The notes: a model not told the origin generated them from the sequence alone. Positions 39,142-48,456 are shown, numbered from the stretch's first letter. The stretch is DNA of 64,000 bases from Planctomycetota bacterium (GCA_021776825.1 JAJFFG010000030.1:27640-91639); one strand, 5' to 3'. Numbers and translations: made by a program.

Positions 39142-40212
39142 ATGGTCCAGATCAACTTCGCGCTCCGTGAAGTCAACTGCAAGATCGTGTTCTACGGTCC
39201 GGGAATGAGTGGTAAGACCACCAATCTCGAGATCGTGCACAAGAAGGCTCCCGAGTCGAACAAGGGGGAGCTGACCTCGATCGCCACAGAGGGTGATCGC
39301 ACGCTCTTCTTCGACTTCATGCCGCTCGATCTCGGCACGATTGCCGGAATGCGCACGCGCTTCCAGCTCTACACGGTGCCGGGTCAGGTCTACTACAACT
39401 CGACGCGCAAACTCGTCCTTCAGGGCGTAGACGGCATCGTGTTCGTGGCCGACTCCTCCGCCAGCAAGATGGAGGAGAATCTCGAGTCGCTAGAGAACCT
39501 GAAGAACAACCTGGCCGAGTACGGAAAAGACATCCGCGAGCTGCCCCTCGTCATTCAGTACAACAAGCGCGATCTCCCCGACGCGCTGACTGTCGACGAG
39601 CTGGAGCAGAAGCTGAACGGTTGGGGAGTCCCCACGTTCGAGGCCGTCGCGATCACCGGCGAGGGAGTCTTCCCGACCCTGAAGTGCCTCTCCGGCATGG
39701 TGCTCGAGACGCTCAACCGCGATCAGCGCGAGGCGCCGGCATCGTCGGCCCCGCGCGAGGCGGCGCAGCCGGCAGCGGTGTCCGCTCCGGCAGCCGCAGC
39801 GGCATCTCCTGCCACGCCCACGATCTCGAAGGGCTTCAACCATGTGCTCGGCGGTGACGGCGGTAGCGGCGGCGCCGCGACGACGCGCAACCCCAACATC
39901 CGCAAGGGCTCGTCGATCGACCAGATGCAGTCGATCCCGACGCAGCGCTCGGGGGGGGGCGGCGTGTCGCGCTCGGGTGGGATGCCGAGTGGCGGCAGTC
40001 AATGGAAGCCCGCGCGACGTGGCGTCGACGCCACGCCTCTCGAGAACGCGAACGTTCGCTCGACGAACACCTCGACGTCGGGCGGTCCTCGCACGATCAA
40101 GATCAGGGAAGAGAAGCAGTTCCCCTGGATCGCAGTGGGACTTGGCGCACTCATCATCGTGGCCGTGGGCATCATCATCGCCACGTCCGGTGTGGTGAGT
40201 CTGCCCTTCTAG
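39142..40212 (+). CDS. mglA: MglA-family small GTPase with C-terminal membrane anchor
   Basis: A 356-residue protein. Residues 1 to about 195 are an MglA Ras-like GTPase: P-loop 'GPGMSGKTTN', 'PGQVYYNSTRKLVL' in switch II, and the guanine-binding 'NKRD'. MglA sets cell polarity and directs type IV pili or gliding in Myxococcus. Here an extra Ala/Gly/Ser-rich linker (about 195-310) ends in a single hydrophobic helix at about 325-352 ('FPWIAVGLGALIIVAVGIII'). Usual MglA is about 195 residues and soluble, so this form should be tail-anchored in the membrane. GGAGG lies 8 nt before the ATG. Flanked by roadblock genes. Confidence 0.9.
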   Translation: MVQINFALREVNCKIVFYGPGMSGKTTNLEIVHKKAPESNKGELTSIATEGDRTLFFDFMPLDLGTIAGMRTRFQLYTVPGQVYYNSTRKLVLQGVDGIVFVADSSASKMEENLESLENLKNNLAEYGKDIRELPLVIQYNKRDLPDALTVDELEQKLNGWGVPTFEAVAITGEGVFPTLKCLSGMVLETLNRDQREAPASSAPREAAQPAAVSAPAAAAASPATPTISKGFNHVLGGDGGSGGAATTRNPNIRKGSSIDQMQSIPTQRSGGGGVSRSGGMPSGGSQWKPARRGVDATPLENANVRSTNTSTSGGPRTIKIREEKQFPWIAVGLGALIIVAVGIIIATSGVVSLPF

Positions 40213-40233
40213 GGAGGCCGACGGAGAAACGCC

Positions 40234-40758
40234 ATGGACAGCCAAACCCTGCGCGACAACCGCCTGGTCTTCTACGAGGACCTGGTTCGCGACGTGAACC
40301 GCGTGCTGCGGGAGTTCCTGAAACTCTCCGGCGCCAAGTGCGTGCTCCTCGTCGACAAGGAAGGGCACATGGTCACTCGACAGGGAGTGACCCGCGACAT
40401 CGACATGGACACCATCTCCGCGCTGGTGGCGGGTTCGTTCGCCGCCACGAAGGAGATGGCCCGCGTCCTCGGTGAGGACGAGTTCTCGGTCCTGTTCCAT
40501 CAGGGCAAGACCGACAACATCCAGCTCTCGCTGGCCGGCGATCGAACGCTCCTCACGGTGATCTTCGACGAGGCCACGACGATCGGCATGGTGCGGCTCT
40601 ACGCCGCCGAGACGGCCAAGCGCCTGACCGAGATCTTCCGCCACCACGAGCAGAAGCGCGTGGCGAACCCCGAGGAGCACGCCGCGGCGAACCCGGACCT
40701 GTCCGATGGCTTCGTCGGCACCGCCAAGGACAAGCTGGACGATCTCTTCGGAGGCTGA
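40234..40758 (+). CDS. roadblock/LC7-domain protein (MglB-like)
   Basis: A 174-residue protein. A roadblock domain occupies about residues 15-135 ('LKLSGAKCVLLVDKEGHMVT', 'GDRTLLTVIFDEATTIGMVR'); a charged tail follows, ending 'KDKLDDLFGG'. It is the third roadblock protein of the cluster, with GGAG before its ATG. It probably forms homo- or heterodimers on MglA. A nested hairpin after its stop ends the operon. Confidence 0.87.
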   Translation: MDSQTLRDNRLVFYEDLVRDVNRVLREFLKLSGAKCVLLVDKEGHMVTRQGVTRDIDMDTISALVAGSFAATKEMARVLGEDEFSVLFHQGKTDNIQLSLAGDRTLLTVIFDEATTIGMVRLYAAETAKRLTEIFRHHEQKRVANPEEHAAANPDLSDGFVGTAKDKLDDLFGG

Positions 40759-40761
40759 TCT

Positions 40762-40824
40762 CCGCGGCTGACGCGCACCACGCGCCCGCACGTGCGGTCG
40801 CGCGGTGCGAGTCATCCGCCGCGG
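40762..40824 (+). terminator. nested hairpin at the end of the mgl cluster
   Basis: The outer arms CCGCGGC/GCCGCGG (40762-40768, 40818-40824) and the inner pair CGCACC/GGTGCG enclose the perfect palindrome CCGCACGTGCGG (40786-40797). It starts a few bases after the last roadblock stop codon. No T-run. Confidence 0.45.
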
Positions 40825-40878
40825 GGGTGACGTGGTGAATCGGCATGCGGGCCAGTCGATCCGAGCCGTCGCAGGGCG

Positions 40879-40884
40879 TATCCT
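40879..40884 (+). promoter_or_regulatory. -10-like TATCCT, leaderless-type promoter
   Basis: TATCCT ends 6 nt before the GTG start of the TIGR03790-like gene. There is no Shine-Dalgarno sequence. Confidence 0.5.
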
Positions 40885-40890
40885 CGGCGC

Positions 40891-43800
40891 GTGCGTCGAC
40901 TCCTCCTGTCGCTGATCCTGCTCATCGCCCTCTCCCCCATCGCGTTTGCCGGCGGTGGGCCAGCCGAGACCGTCGTGCTCGTGAACGAGGCGAGCGAGGA
41001 CTCGCAACGCGTCGCGGATCACTACGTCGCGGCCCGTGGGATCCCCCCCGCCAACGTCTGTCGCGTCCGCTGCGAGACCGGGCTCACGACAACGATGGAG
41101 GACTTCGTTCGCGACGTCGTCGATCCGCTGCGTGAGTTCCTTCGCACTCGGGAGTTGGAGGATCGCTGTCGCTTCGTCGTCCTCACGCAGGGGATGCCGA
41201 TCCGAGCGCGAGCGCCGGGCGGCAACGTCTCCACGTGCGCTGCGTTGACACTGCTCGACACGTCGTTCTGTGGCCGAGATGGCGCGCGCCTCCCGAGACT
41301 GGAGAACGCGTACAAGAGCGGGGTGGCCCCGTCGCAACCGCTGCTCGACGGTGGCCGCCTGCTCCTCGCGACGGCGCTGATCTCTTCCACAGCGGAGGAG
41401 GCGATCGCCTTGGTCGATCGCAGCGTCGCCTCGGACGGCACCGCGCCGAAGAAGGCGCACTTCGTATTCCAGGACGCGAACGGCAACGCCAAGGTCCGCA
41501 ACGCCCAGTACGACGCCGCGCGCCAGCGTCTCGAGTCGCGCGGTCACACGAGCGAGCACCTGCCCGCCGGTGCGGATCAGATGACGAAGCGGAAGAAGCT
41601 CATGGGCGTCATGAGCGGCGGGGCCTACTCGAAGCTCAGCGTCGCGGGCGTGACGGACAACACGTACCTGCCGGGGGCCATTTGCGACATGCTCCAGAGT
41701 TTCGGGGCCGTGCCGGAGAACTTCGGGCCGGACGGCAAGGGCGGGAAGCAGTTCCCCGTGACACACATGATCCGCGCGGGCGTCACCGGCGTGCACGGCG
41801 CGGTCGCGGAGCCGTACGCGCACACCTTCCCGCGGACCGATCTGTTCGAGCCGTACACACGCGGCTTCACGTTGGCCGAGACGTTCCACCAGTCGCTCCC
41901 ATTCCGCTACTGGATGAACCTCGTGATCGGCGATCCGCTCTGCGCGCCCTACGCGGATCGGCCGGTCCCCAAGCTCTCCGGCGCCCCCCGCGGTCCGTGG
42001 TCCGGAACGGTCAGCGTCCAGGTCGTCGCCCGCGGAGCCGCGCGGATCGAGATCTTCGTGGACGGCCGGCCGGCTGGAGCCATCGACGGGGAGCGCGGCG
42101 AGATCGCGATCGATACGACGCGGCATGCGAACGGAACGCGCCACCTGCTCGTGCAGGCCGTTCGAGACGACGAGGCCCGCGCATGTGGTTGGGCGTCGCG
42201 CGACGTGACCTTGGAGAACGCGTCGTCGGAGCCGCCCCCCTCGCCCGTCGCGGCGCTGCCCGGCCTGAGCGCGGACGCACCGACGGAGGTCGTCGCCGGC
42301 GAGACGCTCGTCATGACGCCCCGCGCCCTCGACGCCGCGGGGTCAACGCTCGAAGGCTGGACCGGACGCGTGGAGCTGCGGAGTGCCGTCCCCCCGGTGC
42401 GCTGGTCACGGTCGGACGACGGCGGCGAGATCACCCTGCGTCAGACCAAGGCGGGACGCATGCTGCTCACGCTGAGCGCCCCGGACCACGGCCGCTCGCA
42501 CGAATTCGAGATCGAGATCCTGCCGGCCAAGCTGCACCACGCCACCACGCCGCGGTCCAAGTTCCCGCGCGGCCAGGTCACCGACGTTCCCGTACGACTC
42601 GAAGATCGCTTCGGCAACGCCGTTCACGGCTGGGAGGGAGAGATCCGCCTGAGCGTGCCCGAGGACACGCACGCCCACCTGCCTCGAGCCGTGACGCTCA
42701 CCGCTGCGTCTCGCGGCCAGGCCGTTCTGCGCGACGTCGTGTTCACGCGTGACGGTCGCCTCGGACTCCAGTTTCAGGACGGGTACGGCCGGCGGCTCTC
42801 GCAGCAGGGCGAGGGCGCAACGATCTCCCCCACCGCGATCCGCGCCTGGCTGCTCGGGCGACCCGGTGGTCCGGACTCTGCGAAGGGTTGGGCCTCAGGC
42901 GATCCGGGTACCGACGTCACGGCCGACGGCGCGGTTTCGGGTGACTCTCTCTTTCGACGACACCGCGACGGCGACGACGAGATCGCGCTCGCCAACGGCA
43001 AGGGCGCGGTCGTGGCGGTAGCGCTGCTCGACGTGCTCTCGGCGATCGAGGTCGACCTCTGTCCGGCGTCCCGCACTCCGCTCCGGCTGCTCATCGACGG
43101 CAAGGAACTGTGGGCCGGACAGCCCAAGCAGACGAACCCACGCAAGCGTGGCGCCGCGGTCGGCAAGGTCAAGCTCACGAAGGGGGCGCATCGCGTCACG
43201 GTGATCGTCGAGCGTGGGAAACGGACTGGGTTCTCGCTGTCCCTGGCGAAGGGCAAGGAGGCGCTGCCCGGCGTCGTGCGGGTCGTCGCCGCGCGGGACG
43301 AGGCGCCGTCGTCGTTCGTGGTGTCGGGACGCGTCCGACGACCGGGTGGACGGGGCCTACGAAATCAAGAGGTCAGCGTCATCGCAGCCGACGGTTCAAC
43401 GCAGACCACCAAGTCGAACGCCGACGGCTCGTGGTGGATCACGTCCGTCGGCGAGGGCGAGCTCACGGCCCGACTGTCAGCCGGTGGCGCCGTCGCGAGC
43501 GCCATCGATCGCGCGATCTCGGTCGACGGAGCCCACGCCGTGGACATCGACTTCGTCGTGGCGGACACGACAGCACCGACCGTGGAGGTCCGCTCACCCG
43601 TCAAGAGCGACAAGGTCGGCAAGCGCCTGACGGTTCGCGCGCAGGTGAGTGACGACGACAGCGTGCGCGAGGTCCGTCTGCTTCTGGACGGCAAGCCGGC
43701 CGGCCGAGCCGATGCCGCGCCCTGGGAGATCGTCATAGACGTCGCCGCGTGGCCGCGCGGCTCCCTCACGATCGCTCTCGTCGCCCGCGACGCGTCCGGC

Positions 43801-44121
43801 AACGAACGCCAGAGCGACGACGTGACGATCACGCTGGTGGAGGATCGCAAGGGCCCGACGGTCTCGCTCAAGGGTCTGTCGCGCAACGCCTCGCTCAAGA
43901 AGACCGTGACGGTGACGGCCACCGTGCGCGACCCGATCGGTCTCTCCAGCGTGGTCTTCACGCTCGGCGGGAAGGAGCTCCCGCCGAAGGACGGTGCGGG
44001 CACCTACGCGGTGGTGCTGGACCCGAAGGCGATCGGCTCGGGCAAGCACGTGCTGACGTGCGTCGCTCGCGATGCGGACGGGAACGAGACCCGCAAGGAG
44101 CTCTCGTTCCGCGTGAAGTGA
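40891..44121 (+). CDS. TIGR03790-like secreted protein with multiple C-terminal Ig-like domains
   Basis: A 1076-residue protein with a signal peptide (about residues 1-20). Residues 25 to about 350 match the TIGR03790 pattern: 'VVLVNEASEDSQRVADHYVA', 'GIPPANVCRVRC', 'RFVVLTQGMPIRARAPGG' and 'GVHGAVAEPYAHTFP'. The family is of unknown function, widespread in exosortase-bearing bacteria. The remainder is beta-rich: Ig-like domains, a carboxypeptidase-regulatory-like unit ('NQEVSVIAADGSTQTTKSNA', about 825-890) and two Big_7-type repeats with 'VSDDDSVREVRLLLDGKP' and 'VRDPIGLSSVVFTLGGKE'. Probably an envelope or extracellular protein. Confidence 0.8.
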   Translation: MRRLLLSLILLIALSPIAFAGGGPAETVVLVNEASEDSQRVADHYVAARGIPPANVCRVRCETGLTTTMEDFVRDVVDPLREFLRTRELEDRCRFVVLTQGMPIRARAPGGNVSTCAALTLLDTSFCGRDGARLPRLENAYKSGVAPSQPLLDGGRLLLATALISSTAEEAIALVDRSVASDGTAPKKAHFVFQDANGNAKVRNAQYDAARQRLESRGHTSEHLPAGADQMTKRKKLMGVMSGGAYSKLSVAGVTDNTYLPGAICDMLQSFGAVPENFGPDGKGGKQFPVTHMIRAGVTGVHGAVAEPYAHTFPRTDLFEPYTRGFTLAETFHQSLPFRYWMNLVIGDPLCAPYADRPVPKLSGAPRGPWSGTVSVQVVARGAARIEIFVDGRPAGAIDGERGEIAIDTTRHANGTRHLLVQAVRDDEARACGWASRDVTLENASSEPPPSPVAALPGLSADAPTEVVAGETLVMTPRALDAAGSTLEGWTGRVELRSAVPPVRWSRSDDGGEITLRQTKAGRMLLTLSAPDHGRSHEFEIEILPAKLHHATTPRSKFPRGQVTDVPVRLEDRFGNAVHGWEGEIRLSVPEDTHAHLPRAVTLTAASRGQAVLRDVVFTRDGRLGLQFQDGYGRRLSQQGEGATISPTAIRAWLLGRPGGPDSAKGWASGDPGTDVTADGAVSGDSLFRRHRDGDDEIALANGKGAVVAVALLDVLSAIEVDLCPASRTPLRLLIDGKELWAGQPKQTNPRKRGAAVGKVKLTKGAHRVTVIVERGKRTGFSLSLAKGKEALPGVVRVVAARDEAPSSFVVSGRVRRPGGRGLRNQEVSVIAADGSTQTTKSNADGSWWITSVGEGELTARLSAGGAVASAIDRAISVDGAHAVDIDFVVADTTAPTVEVRSPVKSDKVGKRLTVRAQVSDDDSVREVRLLLDGKPAGRADAAPWEIVIDVAAWPRGSLTIALVARDASGNERQSDDVTITLVEDRKGPTVSLKGLSRNASLKKTVTVTATVRDPIGLSSVVFTLGGKELPPKDGAGTYAVVLDPKAIGSGKHVLTCVARDADGNETRKELSFRVK

Positions 44122-44134
44122 GGGAGCAGGCGCT

Positions 44135-44842
44135 CTACCGCCCGCCGCCGCCTCGTCCGCCCCAACCGCCTGAGTTCAGGTTGTTGATGATCTTCTGCGC
44201 CTTCTTGCGCCCGACGGCCTTCTTCAGCGCCTTGTCGCGGGTCTTCTTGATGGCGCTCTGCGCCTTCGAGTCACCGTCGCGCCAGGCCTTGCCGACCGCC
44301 GCGTAGTAGTCGGCGAGAATTGGCGTGACCTGGACCTCCTGCTCTTCCGTGAGACCGACGTCCTCGAACGCGCGATCGATGGCGCGCTGGGCCCACTCGC
44401 TCACCGCGGGCTCCTCGTCCTCCTCCTCCGCGTCTTCACCGTTGGCCTTCTTCTCGTCGTCGAACGCCTTCTCCAGCGCCTTGCGCTCGGGATCGGTCAG
44501 CTCGGGAGCCGTGATGGGCCGCGTGAGCACGCGCGCCTCCTTCAGGGCCTCCTCGAGGCGAGCGAGAAGCTCTTCGTCGATCGTCTCTGCGTTCCGAGCC
44601 GCGTCGTACGCAGCCTGCAGGGTCGCGACGAGACGCCGAGCGCGCAGGATGCGCTTCTCCTCGACCTTCTTCTTCGCGTCGTCGCCGCCAGCCGCGTCGC
44701 CGCCGGCGGCGTCTCCACCGGCGACATCGGCTCCGGCACGGGCCCCGCCGGCTGCGTCGTCCCCGTCGTCCGCACGGACCGAGACCGAGAACGCCATCGC
44801 GCCCACCAGCAGGGCGCCTCCGACCATGTGAGTCCAACGCAT
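44135..44842 (-). CDS. exported acidic helical protein, Spy/CpxP-like (LTXXQ-type) C terminus
   Basis: A 235-residue protein. The signal peptide covers about residues 1-24 ('GGALLVGAMAFSVSVRA'). It has an Asp/Gly/Ala repeat 'AGGDAAGGDAAGGDD' and long charged helices. A C-terminal part containing 'DVGLTEEQEVQVTPILADYY' is similar to LTXXQ helical chaperone-like proteins. It ends in a Gly/Arg/Trp tail. GGGGGAGGG about 10 nt before the ATG sets the start at 44842; the upstream frame is a shadow. Function is only inferred. Confidence 0.65.
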   Translation of the reverse strand: MRWTHMVGGALLVGAMAFSVSVRADDGDDAAGGARAGADVAGGDAAGGDAAGGDDAKKKVEEKRILRARRLVATLQAAYDAARNAETIDEELLARLEEALKEARVLTRPITAPELTDPERKALEKAFDDEKKANGEDAEEEDEEPAVSEWAQRAIDRAFEDVGLTEEQEVQVTPILADYYAAVGKAWRDGDSKAQSAIKKTRDKALKKAVGRKKAQKIINNLNSGGWGGRGGGGR

Positions 44843-44993
44843 CGAGCCAACCCTCCCCCACATGTGCCGCCATCGCACGCGCATCTCGCAGCGGCCCCTC
44901 ACAACGAACGTGTCCCCCGTGAGACGAACCACTCCGCGTGGCCGTTGCACGGAACCCGCTCGGACCGTGGCGCGTCTCGAACGGGATGCACGC

Positions 44994-44999
44994 TATCCT
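44994..44999 (+). promoter_or_regulatory. -10-like TATCCT, leaderless-type promoter
   Basis: TATCCT ends 7 nt before the ATG at 45007 of the first HEAT-VWA gene, the same spacing as at 27030. Confidence 0.5.
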
Positions 45000-45006
45000 G
45001 ACCGAC

Positions 45007-46788
45007 ATGAAGCACCCGCACAACCCCACCTGGCTTCGGCTCGCGCTCGCCGTGGCTCTCGTCGCCCTCCTCGGAGGCCCACCCGCGCTGGCCGGCGGGA
45101 AGGGCTCGGACATCGGCGGACCGCCACGGGAGGACGTGCGCAGCGACCGCGCGCGCTTCGGGATCGAGCCTGCATCGCTCACCGACGAGGAGAAGCAGGT
45201 ACGCCTCGAGATCATCGAGAAGGAGTACGAGGACCTGAAGCGCAACCAGGACCTCCTCCAGGTGCGGACCCGGCGCAACCGCGTCACGTTCGTCGGCGAG
45301 ATGCGCTACCAGCCTTCAGCCAAGTTCTTGCGCAAGGTCTTCGACGGTGACCGCGACGTCCGTGCGCGCGTCGGCGCGCTCGTCGCGATTGGCAAGGCCG
45401 GGGACCTGGACGCCATCCAGTACGTCGTGAAGAAGGCGCTCAGCAGCGCGCGCAAGGACCCCGTCTACGCCAGCTCGCTCGCCCGCATGTTCGCCGGCGT
45501 CCAGCTGCCCGAGGCGAAGGCGTGGATCGTTACCCGCCTGAAGCAGAAGGATCCGGCCGTGCTCGCGACGGTTGTCGAGGCGGTCGGCTACGGCGGCCAC
45601 GAGTCCGCGCTGCCGGAGCTGGTCAAGATCCTCGACACGCAGAAGGACCCGACTCTCAAGTTCGAAACGCTGCGTGCGTACGGCCGCTGCGGCGGACGCA
45701 AGGCGATCTCGAAACTGCTGGTCTATCTCTCGAACGAGGACTGGCGCCTGCGCATGGCAGCGGCGGAAGGGCTCGGCTTCACGGGCGACGCATCCGTGAT
45801 CGAGGAGCTCAAGCGCCTGATCATCCGTGGCGAGGAGCCGATCGTGACCGAGACGGCGATCGAGGCCGTGGGACGACTCGGCACGCGCGATGCCATCGAG
45901 CCGCTGATCGACGGCTTGAAGGTCGGCCGTCTTCGCGCTCGTCAGAAGGCGCGGAACTCGCTCGTCGGTCTGGCCCACGACCTGTTCCGGCAGGACAAGG
46001 ACTACCACGTCGATCCGAACTCGTGGACGGCGTGGTGGAAGAAGGTGCAGCGCGGGGTCGATCCCGATGACGAGACATTCAACGCGCGCGAGACCGCGTC
46101 CTACTTCGAGTTCCCGATCCAGAGCGACCGCGTGCTGTTCATCCTCGACGTGTCCGGATCCATGAAGTGGCCGGACGCGCCGCGCACCAGCGGCATCAAG
46201 CCGTCCGCCTGGGACAACCGCCGCATCGACCTCGCGCACCGTGAGTTGTTCAAGGCACTGCGCGCGCTCGCGAAGCAGAACCAGGGCAAGATCCCGGAGA
46301 AGCGGAAGAGAGGTTCCACAGACGAGATCCCGTTCGCGCCCGACGAGGACGGTGTCGAGCCGCCCACGCTGTTCAACGTCGCGACGTTCGCCGGCGTTGT
46401 CACCCAGTGGCAGAAGGACGTCGTGCTCGCCGACGAGAAGAACGTCGAAGCGGCCATCGCCTGGTTCAAGAAGCAGCTGCCGCGAGGCGGTACGGCGACC
46501 TTCGACGCACTCGAGTTCGGCATCCTCGCGAACAACGTCGACACGGTGTACTTCCTGTCCGATGGCGTGCCGTCACTCGGCAGGTTCGAGGAGCCGGAGA
46601 CGATCCTCTCCGAACTGCGCAAGGTGAACCGCTTCAAGCGCGTGTCGATCAACACGATCGCGCTCATCGTCGGAAAGGCCCCCATCGAGAAGGCGCTGAA
46701 GTACGAGGACCCCGACGAGATGGCCGACTTCATGAGTCGCATCGCCACGGAGAACCAGGGTTGGTTCGCGGACGAGTCGCGACCGTGA
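45007..46788 (+). CDS. exported HEAT-repeat protein with von Willebrand A domain
   Basis: A 593-residue protein with a signal peptide (about residues 1-27). HEAT-like repeats cover about 85-330 ('DLDAIQYVVKKALSSARKDP', 'WRLRMAAAEGLGFTGDASVI'). A VWA domain follows at about 375-590: its MIDAS site starts 'LFILDVSGSMKW' (D-x-S-x-S), and it has a later 'VYFLSDGVPSLGRF'. VWA domains bind ligands through a metal ion. The gene overlaps the next HEAT-VWA gene (GTGA), a likely duplicate. The ATG at 45007 is supported by the TATCCT box; an in-frame ATG at 44986 lies upstream of that box. Confidence 0.82.
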   Translation: MKHPHNPTWLRLALAVALVALLGGPPALAGGKGSDIGGPPREDVRSDRARFGIEPASLTDEEKQVRLEIIEKEYEDLKRNQDLLQVRTRRNRVTFVGEMRYQPSAKFLRKVFDGDRDVRARVGALVAIGKAGDLDAIQYVVKKALSSARKDPVYASSLARMFAGVQLPEAKAWIVTRLKQKDPAVLATVVEAVGYGGHESALPELVKILDTQKDPTLKFETLRAYGRCGGRKAISKLLVYLSNEDWRLRMAAAEGLGFTGDASVIEELKRLIIRGEEPIVTETAIEAVGRLGTRDAIEPLIDGLKVGRLRARQKARNSLVGLAHDLFRQDKDYHVDPNSWTAWWKKVQRGVDPDDETFNARETASYFEFPIQSDRVLFILDVSGSMKWPDAPRTSGIKPSAWDNRRIDLAHRELFKALRALAKQNQGKIPEKRKRGSTDEIPFAPDEDGVEPPTLFNVATFAGVVTQWQKDVVLADEKNVEAAIAWFKKQLPRGGTATFDALEFGILANNVDTVYFLSDGVPSLGRFEEPETILSELRKVNRFKRVSINTIALIVGKAPIEKALKYEDPDEMADFMSRIATENQGWFADESRP

Positions 46789-48329
46789 TCCGCCCCTCGC
46801 GCATCGCAGCACTCGCGACGGCGATCCTCGTCGGCGCCGCAGCGACCGCCCTGGCGGCGGACCCGCCGCAGCTCAAGGTCCTGAAGAAGCGCTACGAGAC
46901 CCTCGCCAAGAACCAAGGCGGCGACGGCAATCGCGAGCGACGCTACGTGATCCTCGATCTCTACGACTACCGCACACACAAGACCTGCCGCTCGCTGCTG
47001 AGGAAGGCCTACGACGACGAGCGGGACGTCGACAACCGCACGAGCGTCGTCCACGTGCTGGCCGGGACCGGAGAGACGAAGGACATCGACACGCTGGTGT
47101 CGGCGTTCAGGAAGGACGAGAAGGCGCGCGCACCGATCATCGCCTTCGCCACCGGCCTCTCGTACACACCGGACGAGAAGAAGGCGGAGATCGCCGAGCG
47201 GCTGGGCAAGCACCTGAAGAAGGCCAAGGAGGACGTGCGACTCTCGATCATCGAGGGTCTCGGCAACCTCCAGGACCCTTCGGCTGCCGCGCCGCTGATG
47301 ACGCTCCAGAAGAAGCTGCTGTCCGAGGATCAGTTCGAGCGCAACATCGCGCTCGGCAAGACGGGTGACGACGCGGCGATCGCCATGATGATGGCCGACG
47401 CGGGCCATCCGCATCCCGACGTCCGACTCGGCGCGACGCTGGGCCTCGGCGCAGCGGCCACCGACGCAGCGATCACGCAGCTCTCTCAGCTCGTCCTCGA
47501 CAGCGACGATCGGATCTCGCGCGCGGCGGTCGACGGGCTGGGCGCCATCGAACGCGTGGCGGATGCCGAGCACCAGGCCGCCCTCGAGGCCATCGTCTCC
47601 GTGCTGAAGGGCGCCGACCGGATCCGGACGAAGGAGTCGTGTCGTCAGGCGCTGCGCACGCTTCTCGGCGTCGACATGGCCTACGACGCCGCGGGGTGGC
47701 GGCGCGCAGCGAAGCTCAAGCGCGACGGCGGCGCGATGCCGACGGGCCTGGCGGCGCCGGAGCTACCGACATTCTTCGGCATGCCCGTGGCGTCGGACAG
47801 CGTGCTGCTCCTCATCGACACGAGTGGGTCGATGGAGTGGAACGGCCGCATGACGCGCATGGTCGACGAGTGCAAACGCCTCGTCGGCACGCTGCCCGAC
47901 TCGACGCTGTTCGGCATCGTCGACGTCGCCCGCGACATCCGCCCGTTCGCAGAGGGCCTGGTGAGCGGGGCCGCCAGCCGGGCGAGTGCGATCGAGTGGC
48001 TCGACGCCATCGAGACCCGCCGAGACTTTCGTCTGCACGACCCCTTACTCGCCGCGAACGACGACTTCAACGGCATCGACACGATCCTCATCGCGACCGA
48101 CTCGCACCCGACGGCGCGCACGCTCACGGGCCGCAGCGCCCGCGAGACGATGGAGTCGTTTCGGCGGCAGAACCGCATCGATCGCCTGACGTTGCAGATC
48201 ACGTACGTGATGCCCGGTGGTCGCTACGAGGAAGCGGAACTCTCGGAACTCGAGATCGACGAGCGCGTCGACTACCTGACCGAGATGACCGAGACCTCCG
48301 GCGGCTCGTTCGTGCACATCACCGAGTAG
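46785..48329 (+). CDS. exported HEAT-repeat protein with von Willebrand A domain, paralogue
   Basis: A 514-residue protein with the same layout as its upstream neighbour. It has a signal peptide (about 1-24), HEAT-like repeats ('KEDVRLSIIEGLGNLQDPSA', 'DVRLGATLGLGAAATDAAI') and a C-terminal VWA domain with MIDAS 'LLLIDTSGSMEW' and 'IDTILIATDSHPTARTL'. GTG at 46785 overlaps the upstream stop (GTGA). The pair probably makes interacting surface or periplasmic proteins. Confidence 0.82.
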   Translation: MIRPSRIAALATAILVGAAATALAADPPQLKVLKKRYETLAKNQGGDGNRERRYVILDLYDYRTHKTCRSLLRKAYDDERDVDNRTSVVHVLAGTGETKDIDTLVSAFRKDEKARAPIIAFATGLSYTPDEKKAEIAERLGKHLKKAKEDVRLSIIEGLGNLQDPSAAAPLMTLQKKLLSEDQFERNIALGKTGDDAAIAMMMADAGHPHPDVRLGATLGLGAAATDAAITQLSQLVLDSDDRISRAAVDGLGAIERVADAEHQAALEAIVSVLKGADRIRTKESCRQALRTLLGVDMAYDAAGWRRAAKLKRDGGAMPTGLAAPELPTFFGMPVASDSVLLLIDTSGSMEWNGRMTRMVDECKRLVGTLPDSTLFGIVDVARDIRPFAEGLVSGAASRASAIEWLDAIETRRDFRLHDPLLAANDDFNGIDTILIATDSHPTARTLTGRSARETMESFRRQNRIDRLTLQITYVMPGGRYEEAELSELEIDERVDYLTEMTETSGGSFVHITE

Positions 48330-48351
48330 CGCCGCACGGAGTCGACCTGCC

Positions 48352-48456
48352 CAGTGTGGTCCAGCTCAGAGTGGTCCAGCTCAGTGTGGTCCAGTTCAGT
48401 GTGGTCCAGCTCAGTGTGGTCCGGCCCAGTGTGGTCCAGCTCAGTGTGATCCAGCA
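48352..48456. repeat. 15-bp tandem repeat, 7 units
   Basis: CAGTGTGGTCCAGCT repeats seven times with one to four changes per unit, just after the second HEAT-VWA gene. It is open in several frames but lies between genes; no start signal supports translation. Confidence 0.85.

Noticed and set aside
39490..42144. An 884-codon minus-strand open frame
   Set aside because: It spans MglA, a roadblock gene and the TIGR03790-like gene, all of which have strong family motifs on the plus strand.
48352..48456. CRISPR array
   Set aside because: The 15-bp units are directly abutting with no spacers, and no cas genes are near.
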